Part shown: piece after piece, positions 44,876-53,461 of the stretch | How the letters are laid out: each line of letters opens with the position of its first letter | Position numbering within the stretch: position 1 is the first letter of the stretch | Source: Sagittula stellata E-37 | GTDB taxonomy: Bacteria > Pseudomonadota > Alphaproteobacteria > Rhodobacterales > Rhodobacteraceae | DNA: 64,000 nt | Reading direction: 5' to 3' | Assembly: GCF_039724765.1 (NCBI RefSeq) | Contig: NZ_CP155729.1 | Location: 1,550,001-1,614,000 of the forward strand | Position numbers and translations under genes: made by a program | Notes under the pieces: generated by a model | What the model was told of the DNA's origin: nothing | Seen by the model: only the letters and a program-made list of their open reading frames with translations | Database searches by the model: none

Positions 44876-46120
44876 ATGTTCGACGATACGCTTCTTTCCG
44901 CCATCCGCGCGCGGTTCGCCCATGTGGACGACTGTCCCTTCACCGGGCCGCGCATTTTCTTCGAGAACGCCGGGGGCGCGCTGACGCTGCGCTCCGTCGT
45001 CGAGACATCGGCGCGGTTCGCGGCGATTCCCGACAACCAGGGCCGGGACAACCCGGCGTCGCAGGCGCTGGTCGCGGTGATCGACCGGGCGCGGGCCGAT
45101 GTGCGGCGGTTCTTCAACGCCGAAGGCGGGGCGGTGCTGTTCGGGGAAAGCGGGACGGAGCTGCTGTTCCGGGTGATCCGCGACGCCTGCCTGGGCGCGG
45201 GCCCCGGCGATGTCCTTGGTTCGACGGTGGAGCATCCGGCTTCGCGCAGCGCGGCGGCGCGGTGGGCCGATGTGTCGGGCCGGCGCCACGTGCTGATCGC
45301 GCATGACGATGCCACGGGGCGGGTGACGGCGGAGGCCTATGCCGCGGCGGTCTCGCCGGAGACGGCGGTGGTGACGATCCTGCACACCTCGCCGGTCACG
45401 GGCATGGGGATGGACCTGTCCGCCATCGTGAAAGCGGTGCGGGCCGTGGCGCCCGGGGCAATCGTCATCGTGGACGGCATCCAGCACGCGTGCCACGGGC
45501 GGATCGACGTGGCGGCGGCCGGTGTCGATGCCTATGTGGTCTCGCCCTACAAGGTCTTCTCCCGGCACGGCTACGGCCTTGCCTGGGCCTCGGACCGGCT
45601 GACGGCCATGGCGCATGACAGCCTTGTCGGCGGGCCTGCGGGGAACTGGGAACTGGGCACGCGGGACACCGGCGCCTATGCGACCTTCTCCGACGTGGTG
45701 GCCTATTTCGACTGGCTGGGCGGGCAGGTCTCCGACGCCACCGACCCAAGCGCCCGGATCGAGGCGGCGGGCCAGGCGATCCACGACCATGAGACCGCGC
45801 TGACGCGGATGATGATCGAGGGCACCGACAACCTGCGGGGGCTGGCGTCCATCGACGGTGTGCACATCGTGGGCGGTGCGGACAACGCGGCGCGCGAGGG
45901 TCTGGTGAGCTTCTGGAGCGACAACACACCCGCGGCCGAGATCGTCGCGGCGTTGAATGCAGAAGGTATCCGGACCCATACGCGCAAGGCCGACCATTAT
46001 TCTGGCAACATCCTGACGCCGCTTGGCCAGGAAAGCTGCGTGCGCGTGTCGCTGGCACATTACAACAGCCCCGACGAGGTGCGGCGTTTCCTCTCGGTGA
46101 TCCACGGGATGGGGCTGTAG
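44876..46120 (+). CDS. class V PLP-dependent enzyme (cysteine desulfurase-like)
   Basis: This 414-residue fold-type I protein resembles the cysteine desulfurase-like family related to Vibrio VC1184. The PLP-lysine is in VVSPYKVFSRHGYGLAWASD near residue 224. VDGIQHACHGRIDV near residue 200 provides the PLP-ring aspartate and histidine. No active-site cysteine loop like that of IscS/SufS is evident, so desulfurase activity is doubtful; kynureninase- or lyase-type chemistry is possible. No strong Shine-Dalgarno site precedes ATG 44876. It stands just before the 5-oxoprolinase operon. Confidence 0.82.
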   Translation: MFDDTLLSAIRARFAHVDDCPFTGPRIFFENAGGALTLRSVVETSARFAAIPDNQGRDNPASQALVAVIDRARADVRRFFNAEGGAVLFGESGTELLFRVIRDACLGAGPGDVLGSTVEHPASRSAAARWADVSGRRHVLIAHDDATGRVTAEAYAAAVSPETAVVTILHTSPVTGMGMDLSAIVKAVRAVAPGAIVIVDGIQHACHGRIDVAAAGVDAYVVSPYKVFSRHGYGLAWASDRLTAMAHDSLVGGPAGNWELGTRDTGAYATFSDVVAYFDWLGGQVSDATDPSARIEAAGQAIHDHETALTRMMIEGTDNLRGLASIDGVHIVGGADNAAREGLVSFWSDNTPAAEIVAALNAEGIRTHTRKADHYSGNILTPLGQESCVRVSLAHYNSPDEVRRFLSVIHGMGL

Positions 46121-46222
46121 CCCTGTCCCCGGCATGGCGGTTACCGGCGCCTCGGGGGGATGCGGAGGGCATCCGCCCTGCGCCCTCTGGACAGCCTGCG
46201 CCCGGCGTGATCCCCTTGCGTC

Positions 46223-46960
46223 ATGACTGCTGAGACCGCCTTTCCCCGGATCGACCCCGTGGGCCTCGACGGCCTGCTGGTGCGTTTTGCCGACAGCCTG
46301 TCGGAGCGGGCCAACCGTGCGGCGTTGGCCTTTCGCGCCGCGCTGGAGCGGGAGACCCCCGAGGGGGTGGAGGAATGCGCCACCTCGCTGGTCTCGGCCT
46401 TCGTGCGATTCGATCCGCTGGCGCTGGCACCTGATGTGCTGGAGCGCCGCCTGAGCGACCTGCTGGGCACCCGCGACTGGTACGCGGAAGAGCTGCCAGA
46501 GGGCCGGCGCCGCGTCACGATCCCCACGCTGTACGGAACGGATCTTGCGCCGCAACTGGCGGAGGCCGCCGAGGCGGCGGGCCTGTCGGAGGACGCGGCG
46601 ATCCGGTCGCTGTCGGAGGCGGAGGTGCGGGTCACGACCATCGGTTTCGCGCCCGGTCAGCCCTATCTCGGCACATTGCCGGAGTGCTGGGACATCCCGC
46701 GTCAGACCGCGCTGACGCCGAAGGTGCCCGTGGGGGCGCTGGTTGTGGCGATCCGGCAGCTCGTGCTGTTTTCTGTCACCACGCCGACCGGGTGGCGGCA
46801 CGTGGGACAGACCCATGCCCGCCTTTTCCGTCCCGAGGCCGATGCGCCCTTCCTTTTGCGCCCCGGCGATGCAGTGCGTTTTCCCGCCGTCGACCGCGCC
46901 GCCTTCGAGGCGATGCGCGAGGCGGGCGGGGACGGCATCACCGTGGAGCCTTTTACATGA
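46223..46960 (+). CDS. pxpB: 5-oxoprolinase subunit B
   Basis: This 245-residue protein belongs to the KipI/PxpB family, with the signature IGFAPGQPYLGTLPE near residue 140 and PTPTGWRHVGQT-like segments further on. With PxpA and PxpC it forms the ATP-dependent 5-oxoprolinase that opens 5-oxoproline to glutamate. The frame overlaps pxpC by ATGA. The N-terminal 30 residues are longer than in E. coli. Confidence 0.93.
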   Translation: MTAETAFPRIDPVGLDGLLVRFADSLSERANRAALAFRAALERETPEGVEECATSLVSAFVRFDPLALAPDVLERRLSDLLGTRDWYAEELPEGRRRVTIPTLYGTDLAPQLAEAAEAAGLSEDAAIRSLSEAEVRVTTIGFAPGQPYLGTLPECWDIPRQTALTPKVPVGALVVAIRQLVLFSVTTPTGWRHVGQTHARLFRPEADAPFLLRPGDAVRFPAVDRAAFEAMREAGGDGITVEPFT

Positions 46961-47964
46961 GCGGCGCTCTGGAGGTCTTGCAGGCGGGCCCGGGTCTCAG
47001 CCTGCAGGATGCGGGGCGCCCGGGATGGCTGGCGCAGGGGTTGTCGCGCGGCGGCGCGGCGGACCGTGTGGCATTGGCGGAAGGCGCGGCCCTTCTGGGG
47101 CAGGCATCCGGTGTCGCGCTTGAACTGGCGGGCATGGGCGGGCGGTTCCGTGCCACCCGCGACCTGCGCATCGCGCTGACCGGGGCGCGCATGGCGGCCT
47201 CGGTCGACGGGCGGACCCTGCGCTGGAACGCCTGCTGGCTGTTGCCTGCGGGCGAGACGCTGGAGATCGGCGCGGCGCAGGACGGGGTCTACGGCTACCT
47301 GACCGTCGGCGGCGGTTTCGACCAGCCGGAGGTTCTGGGCGCGCAGGGCGCGCATCTGGCCGCCGGTATCGGGCGCGTCCTTGCGGCAGGCGACCGGCTG
47401 GCACTGGGACAGGACGCGGGCGGGGCCACGGGTCTTGGGCTCGATCCGGTGGCGCGGTCCGGCGGCGGTACCCTGCGGGTCCTGCCGTCGCTGCAGACCG
47501 AGGTCTTCCCCGAAGACATGCGGGCGCGGTTCTGTACGGAGACCTTCCGGCGCGACGCGCGCGGCAACCGGATGGGCGTCCGGCTGGTGCCGGAGGGCGC
47601 GGGCTTCGGGCTCGATGCGGGCGGGCGGATCCTGTCGGAGGTGATCGTGCCGGGAGACATCCAGATCCCCGGCGACGGCGCGCCCTATGTGCTGCTGAGC
47701 GAGTGCCAGACCACCGGCGGATATCCGAGGATCGGGACGGTCATCCCGGCGGACCTGCCGCACGTCGCACAGGCGGCGCCGGGGGCGGAGATCCGTTTTC
47801 GCTTCGTCACGCGGGACGAGGCGCTGGCGGCGGAGCGCGGGCTGCGCGATGCGCTGAACCGCCTGCCGAAGAGGATCGCGCCATTGGTGCGCGATCCGAA
47901 GGACATCAACCTGCTGGACCACGACCTGGTCAGTGGAGTGACGGATGGAGAGGTGACACGATGA
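46957..47964 (+). CDS. pxpC: 5-oxoprolinase subunit C
   Basis: This 335-residue KipA/PxpC (biotin-dependent carboxyltransferase-like) protein has GPGLSLQDAGRPGWLAQGLS at its N-terminus and the conserved SEVIVPGDIQIPGDGAPYVLLSECQTTGGYPRIGTVI region. It overlaps pxpB and pxpA by 4 bp each, so the three subunits are coupled and probably made in equal amounts. Confidence 0.94.
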   Translation: MSGALEVLQAGPGLSLQDAGRPGWLAQGLSRGGAADRVALAEGAALLGQASGVALELAGMGGRFRATRDLRIALTGARMAASVDGRTLRWNACWLLPAGETLEIGAAQDGVYGYLTVGGGFDQPEVLGAQGAHLAAGIGRVLAAGDRLALGQDAGGATGLGLDPVARSGGGTLRVLPSLQTEVFPEDMRARFCTETFRRDARGNRMGVRLVPEGAGFGLDAGGRILSEVIVPGDIQIPGDGAPYVLLSECQTTGGYPRIGTVIPADLPHVAQAAPGAEIRFRFVTRDEALAAERGLRDALNRLPKRIAPLVRDPKDINLLDHDLVSGVTDGEVTR

Positions 47965-48737
47965 CATCGGTCGATCTGAATGCGGACATGGGCGAGAGTT
48001 TCGGCCCCTGGGTGATGGGGCAGGACGCCGCGCTTCTGGAGGTGGTGACCTCGGCCAATGTGGCCTGCGGGATGCACGCGGGCGACCCGGACGTGATGGC
48101 CCGCACCATGGAGGTCGCGCGGGCGCAGGGCGTGGGCATCGGCGCCCATCCGGGCTTTGCCGATCTGCAGGGGTTTGGGCGGCGCCGGATGCATCTGCCG
48201 GAGGCGACGCTCCGGCACCTCGTGCAGTACCAGCTTGGCGCGGCGCTGGGGATCGCGCGCGCGGTGGGCGCGGAGGTGCGGCACCTGAAACTGCACGGCG
48301 CGCTCGCCAATATGGCGTCGGAGGACGAGGCGCTGGCGGAGGTCTGTTATGGCTCGGCGCTGGAAGTGGCGCCGGAGATCATCGTGATGATCCTTGCCGC
48401 GACGGCGCAACAGCGCGCGGTCGAACGGCTGGGGTGTCTCTGGGCCGGTGAGATCTTTGCCGACCGGGCCTACAACGCGGATGCGACGCTGGTGGACCGC
48501 GCGCTGCCGGGCGCGGTGATCCACGACCCGGAGCACGCGGCGGCGCGGATCGTGCGCATGGTGCGGGCCGGCGCCATCCTGCCCGAGGAAGGCGAGGCGA
48601 TCCCGGCGGCCGTGGACACGATCTGCCTGCACGGCGACGGCGCAACGGCGCTGGAGATCGCCCGCGCGGTGCGCGCCGCGCTGGTGGAGGCCGGCATCGC
48701 GGTCCGGGCCTTCGAAGGCCGGCGCGGGTCGATCTGA
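47961..48737 (+). CDS. pxpA: 5-oxoprolinase subunit A (LamB/YcsF family)
   Basis: This 258-residue protein has the LamB/YcsF motifs VDLNADMGESFGPW at the start, SANVACGMHAGDP, GAHPGFADLQGFGRR and HLKLHGALAN, ending with DTICLHGDGATALEIA. It is the ATP-using catalytic subunit acting on 5-oxoproline, a damage product of glutamine and glutathione turnover. It ends the operon; tandem repeats and a dispersed element follow. Confidence 0.95.
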   Translation: MTSVDLNADMGESFGPWVMGQDAALLEVVTSANVACGMHAGDPDVMARTMEVARAQGVGIGAHPGFADLQGFGRRRMHLPEATLRHLVQYQLGAALGIARAVGAEVRHLKLHGALANMASEDEALAEVCYGSALEVAPEIIVMILAATAQQRAVERLGCLWAGEIFADRAYNADATLVDRALPGAVIHDPEHAAARIVRMVRAGAILPEEGEAIPAAVDTICLHGDGATALEIARAVRAALVEAGIAVRAFEGRRGSI

Positions 48738-48744
48738 GGGCCGC

Positions 48745-48800
48745 AAGCGGTCTGGCCCAAGCGGTCTGGCCCAAGTTGTCTGGCCCTAGTGGTCTTACCG
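48745..48800. repeat. 14-bp tandem repeat, four copies
   Basis: The unit AAGCGGTCTGGCCC occurs twice exactly, once with two changes, and once degenerate, directly after pxpA. It contains no hairpin strong enough for termination. Confidence 0.8.
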
Positions 48801-48844
48801 GAGAGGGCAGAGGGGGCTCCGCCCCCGCGCGTGCCGCGCCCCCC

Positions 48845-48869
48845 GAGGTATTTTTCGCCAAGATGAAGG
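48845..48869 (+). repeat. dispersed intergenic element, copy 2
   Basis: A 25-bp sequence beginning GAGGTATTTTTCGCCAAGAT matches the element at 44783-44806 with one extra base. It also follows a GC-rich run, between pxpA and znuA. Confidence 0.75.
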
Positions 48870-48915
48870 GGGTGGCCGGTCCCCGATGAGGGAGCGCGCC
48901 GGCGCCGGGTGGCTG

Positions 48916-49917
48916 TTATCGCCCGGCGCAAGCGGCGATGCGCTTCGCGATATCCTCGACCAGCGCGGGGTAGAGGGGCGCGCCTTGCGGCAGGGCGCTG
49001 CCGAGCGGATCGATCTCGGCCTGCGGGATCGTGTCGAGACCCACGGCGTGCATCAGCCGGGGGGAGGTGCCCGGGTCCGTCAGCGCACAGACCGGCGCGG
49101 TGTCTGTGTAGAGCGCGCGCAGCGCATCGAGCCGCTGGGCGCCCGGCGCGGTGTCGTCGCCGTCGGTCAGGGCCCCGATCACCTGGAGGTCGAAGGCGGC
49201 CTCGTAGTATTGCAGGGCGTCATGTGTCACGGCGAGAGGACGATCGCGCACCGGGCCGAGCGCGACACTGGCGGTCTTTGCGGCGTCCGAGATGCGCGCG
49301 GCTCCGGCCCTTGCGTTGGCGGCGTAGGTCTGCGCGTTTTCCGGGTCCTGAGCGGAGAGGGCGGTGGCGATGGCCGAGAGCCAGGCGGTGGCGTTTTCCG
49401 GGTCGAGCCATAGGTGCGGGTCGAGGTGGGTGTCCGCGCCGTGCATATCTTCCGCATGGTCTTCGTGGGCCATGTCGTCCCCATGGTCGTCGTCGGCGTG
49501 GGCATGATCGTAGTGGGCCTGCGCCTCTGCGCCGTGATCGTGCGGCGCCAGCCCGCCATCCCGGAACGGCAGCACGTGCGTTTCCGGCAGCTCGGAAAGG
49601 GTCAGGCGCTGCGCGTCGCCGGCCAGCGCCTCGATCTGGCGGGCGATGCCGGGGGTGAGCGCCGGGCCGATCCAGACCACAACGTCCGCTGTTTCCAGCG
49701 CGCGGGCCTGGCTCGGTTTCAGCGAGGCGCCATGGGCGGAAGTGCCCGGCGCCACCAGCACCTCGGGCGCGCCGAGATCGCCCAGCACCATCGCTGCAAG
49801 GCTGGCCACGGGCGGGATGTCGGTGATCACGCGCGGCACCTCGGCGATGGCCGGACCGGCGATGAGCGCGAGGCTCAGGGCAGCGGCGTTGCAGGCGGGA
49901 AACAGCGGCAGGCGCAT
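48916..49917 (-). CDS. znuA: zinc ABC transporter substrate-binding protein
   Basis: This 333-residue periplasmic protein has a signal peptide (cleavage after AGPAIA) and the cluster A-I fold. Zinc ligands are expected in TSAHGASLKPSQ, THLDPHLWLDP and AVTHDALQYY. Between about residues 125 and 165 lies a long histidine/aspartate-rich loop typical of ZnuA, thought to gather zinc. It is divergent from zur-znuCB across a 100-bp promoter region with a Zur-type palindrome. Confidence 0.95.
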   Translation of the reverse strand: MRLPLFPACNAAALSLALIAGPAIAEVPRVITDIPPVASLAAMVLGDLGAPEVLVAPGTSAHGASLKPSQARALETADVVVWIGPALTPGIARQIEALAGDAQRLTLSELPETHVLPFRDGGLAPHDHGAEAQAHYDHAHADDDHGDDMAHEDHAEDMHGADTHLDPHLWLDPENATAWLSAIATALSAQDPENAQTYAANARAGAARISDAAKTASVALGPVRDRPLAVTHDALQYYEAAFDLQVIGALTDGDDTAPGAQRLDALRALYTDTAPVCALTDPGTSPRLMHAVGLDTIPQAEIDPLGSALPQGAPLYPALVEDIAKRIAACAGR

Positions 49918-49959
49918 GGTGGCGGTCCTTCTTGTCTTTTTGTCCCGGCCTTGCTATGA

Positions 49960-49972
49960 GTTATATCATAAC
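49960..49972. promoter_or_regulatory. Zur-type operator
   Basis: GTTAT-ATC-ATAAC is a perfect palindrome with a 3-nt centre, in the znuA/zur intergenic region, 43 bp from the znuA start and 47 bp from the zur start. It agrees with the GTTATa-rich zinc-uptake operators known in alphaproteobacteria. One site could control both directions. Confidence 0.75.
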
Positions 49973-50018
49973 ACTTCAAGAGAAAAAGAAACAGCGGACG
50001 TCAGGCGGGAGAACAGGC

Positions 50019-50519
50019 ATGGAAACCAAGGGCTTCGAGGCGCATGACCACACCCAGTGCATTGCCAGCGCGATGGGTGCGGCGGAGCATCTTTGCGACG
50101 AGCAGGGGCTGCAACTGACCAAGGTGCGGCGCCGCGTGCTGGAGATCCTGCTGGAGAAACACCGGGCCATGGGCGCCTACGAGGTGCTGGATCATTTGCG
50201 CGAGGAGGGGCTCGGCTCGCAGCCGCCGGTGGCTTACCGGGCGCTGGATTTCCTGGTGACCAACGGGCTGGCGCACCGGATCGAGCGGTTGAACGCCTTC
50301 ATCGCCTGTGCCGCTCCGGGCGAGAGCCACGCCCCGACCTTCCTGATCTGCCGCAGTTGTTCCTCGGTCGCGGAAACCCCCGCATGGCGGGCCGGACGGG
50401 CGCTGAGAAACGCGGCGAGCGAAGTGGGCTTCGAGGTCGAGCGCGTCGCGATCGAGGCCGAGGGGCTTTGCCCGAGCTGCCAGGAGCATCCCGAGGCGGC
50501 GCGAGAGGCGCAGGCTTGA
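50019..50519 (+). CDS. zur: Fur-family zinc uptake regulator
   Basis: This 166-residue Fur-like repressor starts METKGFEAHDHTQCIASAM. It has the winged-helix region LTKVRRRVLEILLEKHRAMGAYEVLDHL and the metal-site cysteines LICRSCSSV and LCPSCQEH. Zinc-loaded protein would bind the palindrome upstream and repress both transcription units. An upstream in-frame ATG at 49956 lies within the operator and is rejected. The TGA overlaps the TTG start of znuC. Confidence 0.93.
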   Translation: METKGFEAHDHTQCIASAMGAAEHLCDEQGLQLTKVRRRVLEILLEKHRAMGAYEVLDHLREEGLGSQPPVAYRALDFLVTNGLAHRIERLNAFIACAAPGESHAPTFLICRSCSSVAETPAWRAGRALRNAASEVGFEVERVAIEAEGLCPSCQEHPEAAREAQA

Positions 50520-51292
50520 CCGCAACGCTCATCTGGACGGAGGCTCTGGACGTCGCGCAAGGCGGGCGCGTGGTGCTGGAGCGGGTCTGGTTCAGCATTC
50601 ACCCCGGCGAGATCGTGACCGTGGTCGGCCCAAACGGGTCCGGCAAGTCGACGCTGTTGCGCGCCCTGATCGGGGCGCTGCCGCCGGCGTCGGGCCGGAT
50701 CACCCGGAAGCCGGGCCTGCGCGTGGGCTACGTGCCGCAGGGCCTGCGGCTGGATGCGTCGATGCCGATGACCGTGGGCCGGTTCCTGAACCTGCCGCGC
50801 AAGGTGCCGGCCGAGGCGCGGCGGGTGGCGCTGGACGAGGCCGGGGCAGGGGATCTGGAGGACCGCGCCCTGACAGAGCTGTCGGGCGGACAGTTCCAGC
50901 GCGTGCTGCTGGCGCGGGCGCTGCTGGACCGTCCCGACCTGCTGATCCTCGATGAGCCGACAACCGGGCTGGACCAGCCGGGACAGGCGGCCTTTTACCG
51001 CCGGTTGGAAGAGGTGCGGGACCGGCTGGGATGCGCCGTCCTGATGGTCAGCCACGAGCTGCACGTGGTGATGAGCGCCTCGGACCGGGTGATCTGCGTG
51101 AACGGCCACATCTGCTGCGAAGGCCATCCGGAGACGGTGGCGCAGGCAGAGGAATACCGCGCGCTGTTTGGCACCGGTACGCAGGGCGCGCTGGCGCTGT
51201 ACCGGCACGAGCATTCGCACCGGCACGACGGCTGCGATCACGATCACACCCATCCCCGCGACCATGCGCACACGCACGAGGGCGCCCACTGA
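50516..51292 (+). CDS. znuC: zinc ABC transporter ATP-binding protein
   Basis: This 258-residue ATPase shows Walker A GPNGSGKST, signature LSGGQFQRVLLARALL and Walker B LLILDEPTTGLD. The C-terminal 30 residues are strongly histidine-rich (HEHSHRHDG...), as in many ZnuC proteins. No ATG or GTG lies at a sensible place, so TTG 50516, overlapping the zur stop (TTGA), is the best start. Confidence 0.93.
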   Translation: MTATLIWTEALDVAQGGRVVLERVWFSIHPGEIVTVVGPNGSGKSTLLRALIGALPPASGRITRKPGLRVGYVPQGLRLDASMPMTVGRFLNLPRKVPAEARRVALDEAGAGDLEDRALTELSGGQFQRVLLARALLDRPDLLILDEPTTGLDQPGQAAFYRRLEEVRDRLGCAVLMVSHELHVVMSASDRVICVNGHICCEGHPETVAQAEEYRALFGTGTQGALALYRHEHSHRHDGCDHDHTHPRDHAHTHEGAH

Positions 51293-52077
51293 TGCTTGAC
51301 GATTTCCTGGTGCGTGCGGTGTTGGCGGCGGTCGGGGCGGCGCTGGCGGCGGCCCCCCTGGGCGTCTTTGTCGTCTGGCGGCGCATGGCCTATTTCGGCG
51401 ACGCCACGGCGCATGCGGCGGTGCTGGGCGTGGCGCTGGCGCTGGCCATCTCGGCGCCGGTCTTTGCCGGGACGCTGGTGGTGGCGCTGGTCATGGCGTT
51501 GACGGTGGCGCGGCTGGCGGGGCGTGGCTATGGCGCCGACATGGTGCTGGGTGTGGCGGCCCACGGCGCGCTGGCCTTCGGTCTGGTCGCGGTGTCTCTG
51601 TTGGAGGGGCCGCGCCTCGACCTCGAAGCTTACCTGTTCGGCGACATCCTTGCGGTGGGCAAGGTCGATCTTGCGGTGATCTGGGGCGGCGGCGCGGTGG
51701 TCGCGGCACTCATCGGCTGGCGCTGGCAGGCGCTGGTGACTTCCACCGTGTCCGAGGATCTGGCCTTTGCCGCGGGAATAGACCCCAAGCGCGAGCGGCT
51801 GATCCTGATGCTGGCGCTCGCCCTGGTCGTGGCGGTGGCGCTGAAGGTGGTGGGCGCGCTGTTGATCGGTGCGTTGCTCATCATCCCGGCGGCGGCGGCG
51901 CGCCCGTGGTCGCGCACGCCCGAGGTGATGCTGGCCGGGACGGCGGCGCTTGGCGTCCTGTCGGCGCTTGGCGGGCTGTGGGGCGCATGGGTGCTGGACC
52001 TGCCCGCCGGACCGGCGGTGGTCTGCGCGGCGGCCCTGCTGTTCGCGGTCAGCGCCGTGGCCGGGGGGCGCCGCTGA
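51292..52077 (+). CDS. znuB: zinc ABC transporter permease
   Basis: This 261-residue permease has about eight hydrophobic segments and the family stretches AYFGDATAHAAVLGVALAL and GALLIGALLIIPAAAARPWS. It forms the membrane pore for ZnuABC. The start overlaps the znuC stop (TGATG). It ends 21 bp from the convergent metallo-hydrolase gene. Confidence 0.94.
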   Translation: MLDDFLVRAVLAAVGAALAAAPLGVFVVWRRMAYFGDATAHAAVLGVALALAISAPVFAGTLVVALVMALTVARLAGRGYGADMVLGVAAHGALAFGLVAVSLLEGPRLDLEAYLFGDILAVGKVDLAVIWGGGAVVAALIGWRWQALVTSTVSEDLAFAAGIDPKRERLILMLALALVVAVALKVVGALLIGALLIIPAAAARPWSRTPEVMLAGTAALGVLSALGGLWGAWVLDLPAGPAVVCAAALLFAVSAVAGGRR

Positions 52078-52098
52078 CGCCCCAACCGGCCTTAGGGC

Positions 52099-53052
52099 TC
52101 AGCCGTAGGGGAAGGCGCGCGGCACGAAGCGGTAACCTTCCTGCGCCTTTTCGACATAGCCGATCCCGGGGAAGGCGATGTGCATCCCGGCGATCTGCAT
52201 CCGGTCCGCCGCCGCGCGGGCGAGGATGTCGGCCCGGGTTGCCGCGGCCATGTCGGCGGCGGTGTCGAAGACGATGGTGACCTCGGGGCGGGCGAACTGG
52301 ACCGGCCCGACGTGCACGATGTCGCCCCAGATCAGAAGCTGGCTGCCCTCGCTCTCCAGCATCACGCCGGTGTGTCCCAGCGTGTGGCCCGGCAGCGGCA
52401 CCAGCGTGATGCCGTTGCCCAGATCGGCGTCCTTTGCCACGACCTCCAGCCGGTCGCCGAAGGCGCCCACGGCGGCCCGCGCCTGGTCGAAGAAGGGGTG
52501 GAACTGTTCCGGCGCGCCGTTGCGGATCTCGTCGCTCTGCCAGAAATCGATTTCGGGCTGGCTGACGGTCAGCGAGGCCCCGGTGTAGGGATTGCCGTCC
52601 GGCCCGAGGATGCCGCCGATGTGGTCGGGGTGCAGGTGGGTTGCGACGATCCGGCCGATGCTGGCGGGGTCCAAGCCGAAGGCCGCCATGTTGGCGCCAA
52701 GCTGTCCCAGCCCCGGTCCCATCAGCTGCCCGGTGCCGGTGTCGACGAGAATGCGTTCGCCGCCGGTCTCGATCAGGTAGGCATTGACGCCGCTCGGATG
52801 GCCGTCGCCGTCGATGTAGGCGGCTTGAAGGAGACTTTTGAAGTCTTCGGGCGTGATGCCCTGCAGCGCTTCTGCGGTGATGGGCAGGAAGCCGTCGGAA
52901 AAGGCGGTGACGGTCGCGCCGCCGACGGGAAAGCTTTGCGCGACGGCGATGCCGGGGGCGCCCGACTGCGCGGCGACTGGCGCGATTCGCAGGCCGGTCA
53001 GGGCGCCGGCGGCGGCCAGCAGCGAGGTTGTGATGAAAGAGCGGCGGTCCAT
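52099..53052 (-). CDS. exported metallo-beta-lactamase-fold hydrolase
   Basis: This 317-residue protein has a twin-arginine-like signal (MDRRSFITTSLLAAAGAL). The MBL fold is clear: VDTGTG, the metal motif THLHPDHIGG (HxHxDH), PGHTLGHTG and GDIVH. Members include lactonases, hydrolases of phosphonate or thioester bonds, and quorum-quenching enzymes; the substrate is unknown. Convergent with znuB. Confidence 0.9.
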   Translation of the reverse strand: MDRRSFITTSLLAAAGALTGLRIAPVAAQSGAPGIAVAQSFPVGGATVTAFSDGFLPITAEALQGITPEDFKSLLQAAYIDGDGHPSGVNAYLIETGGERILVDTGTGQLMGPGLGQLGANMAAFGLDPASIGRIVATHLHPDHIGGILGPDGNPYTGASLTVSQPEIDFWQSDEIRNGAPEQFHPFFDQARAAVGAFGDRLEVVAKDADLGNGITLVPLPGHTLGHTGVMLESEGSQLLIWGDIVHVGPVQFARPEVTIVFDTAADMAAATRADILARAAADRMQIAGMHIAFPGIGYVEKAQEGYRFVPRAFPYG

Positions 53053-53222
53053 TGGCGTCCTCCCGTTGGATGCAGGGTGACGCTACGGTGCACGATGGTC
53101 CCCGAGTCGGACAACCGCGAAGTGTGCATGGCCTCGGTTCAGGGATGAATGGACGAACCACACGACACATCCCGACACGACGCGACCCGGTCCAGGGTCA
53201 GGCGTAGATGTGAGAGTGGAGA

Positions 53223-53309
53223 TGGTGGGCGACCTTGGAATCGAACCAAGCGTGCGTCTCCGCGAGGGAGTTACAGTCCCCTGCCACACCTTGCGGCCTG
53301 TCGCCCACC
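53223..53309 (-). tRNA. tRNA-Tyr (GTA)
   Basis: An 87-nt class II tRNA: acceptor GGTGGGC/GCCCACC, anticodon GTA in ACTGTAACT, long variable arm (GCGGAGACGC) and T-arm CTTGGTTCGATTCCAAG. Discriminator is A. CCA is not encoded, unlike the other two tRNAs in the window. Confidence 0.96.
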
Positions 53310-53348
53310 GGGCGTCCGTGCAGGCCAGCGGCCCCGGACGTGGGGGGC

Positions 53349-53377
53349 TGATTACAACCGGCCCAAAGGGGCGTCAA
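53349..53377 (-). promoter_or_regulatory. promoter of tRNA-Tyr
   Basis: On the minus strand TTGACG (53372-53377) and TAATCA (53349-53354) are spaced 17 bp, about 40 bp upstream of the mature tRNA 5' end. Confidence 0.6.
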
Positions 53378-53461
53378 CAGGAAAATCCCTTGGAATCCAC
53401 CCTGCGCGCGTGCATGAGTGAACGCTCTCTGGGACAGGCTGCGAAGGGCGGTGCAGGCGAC

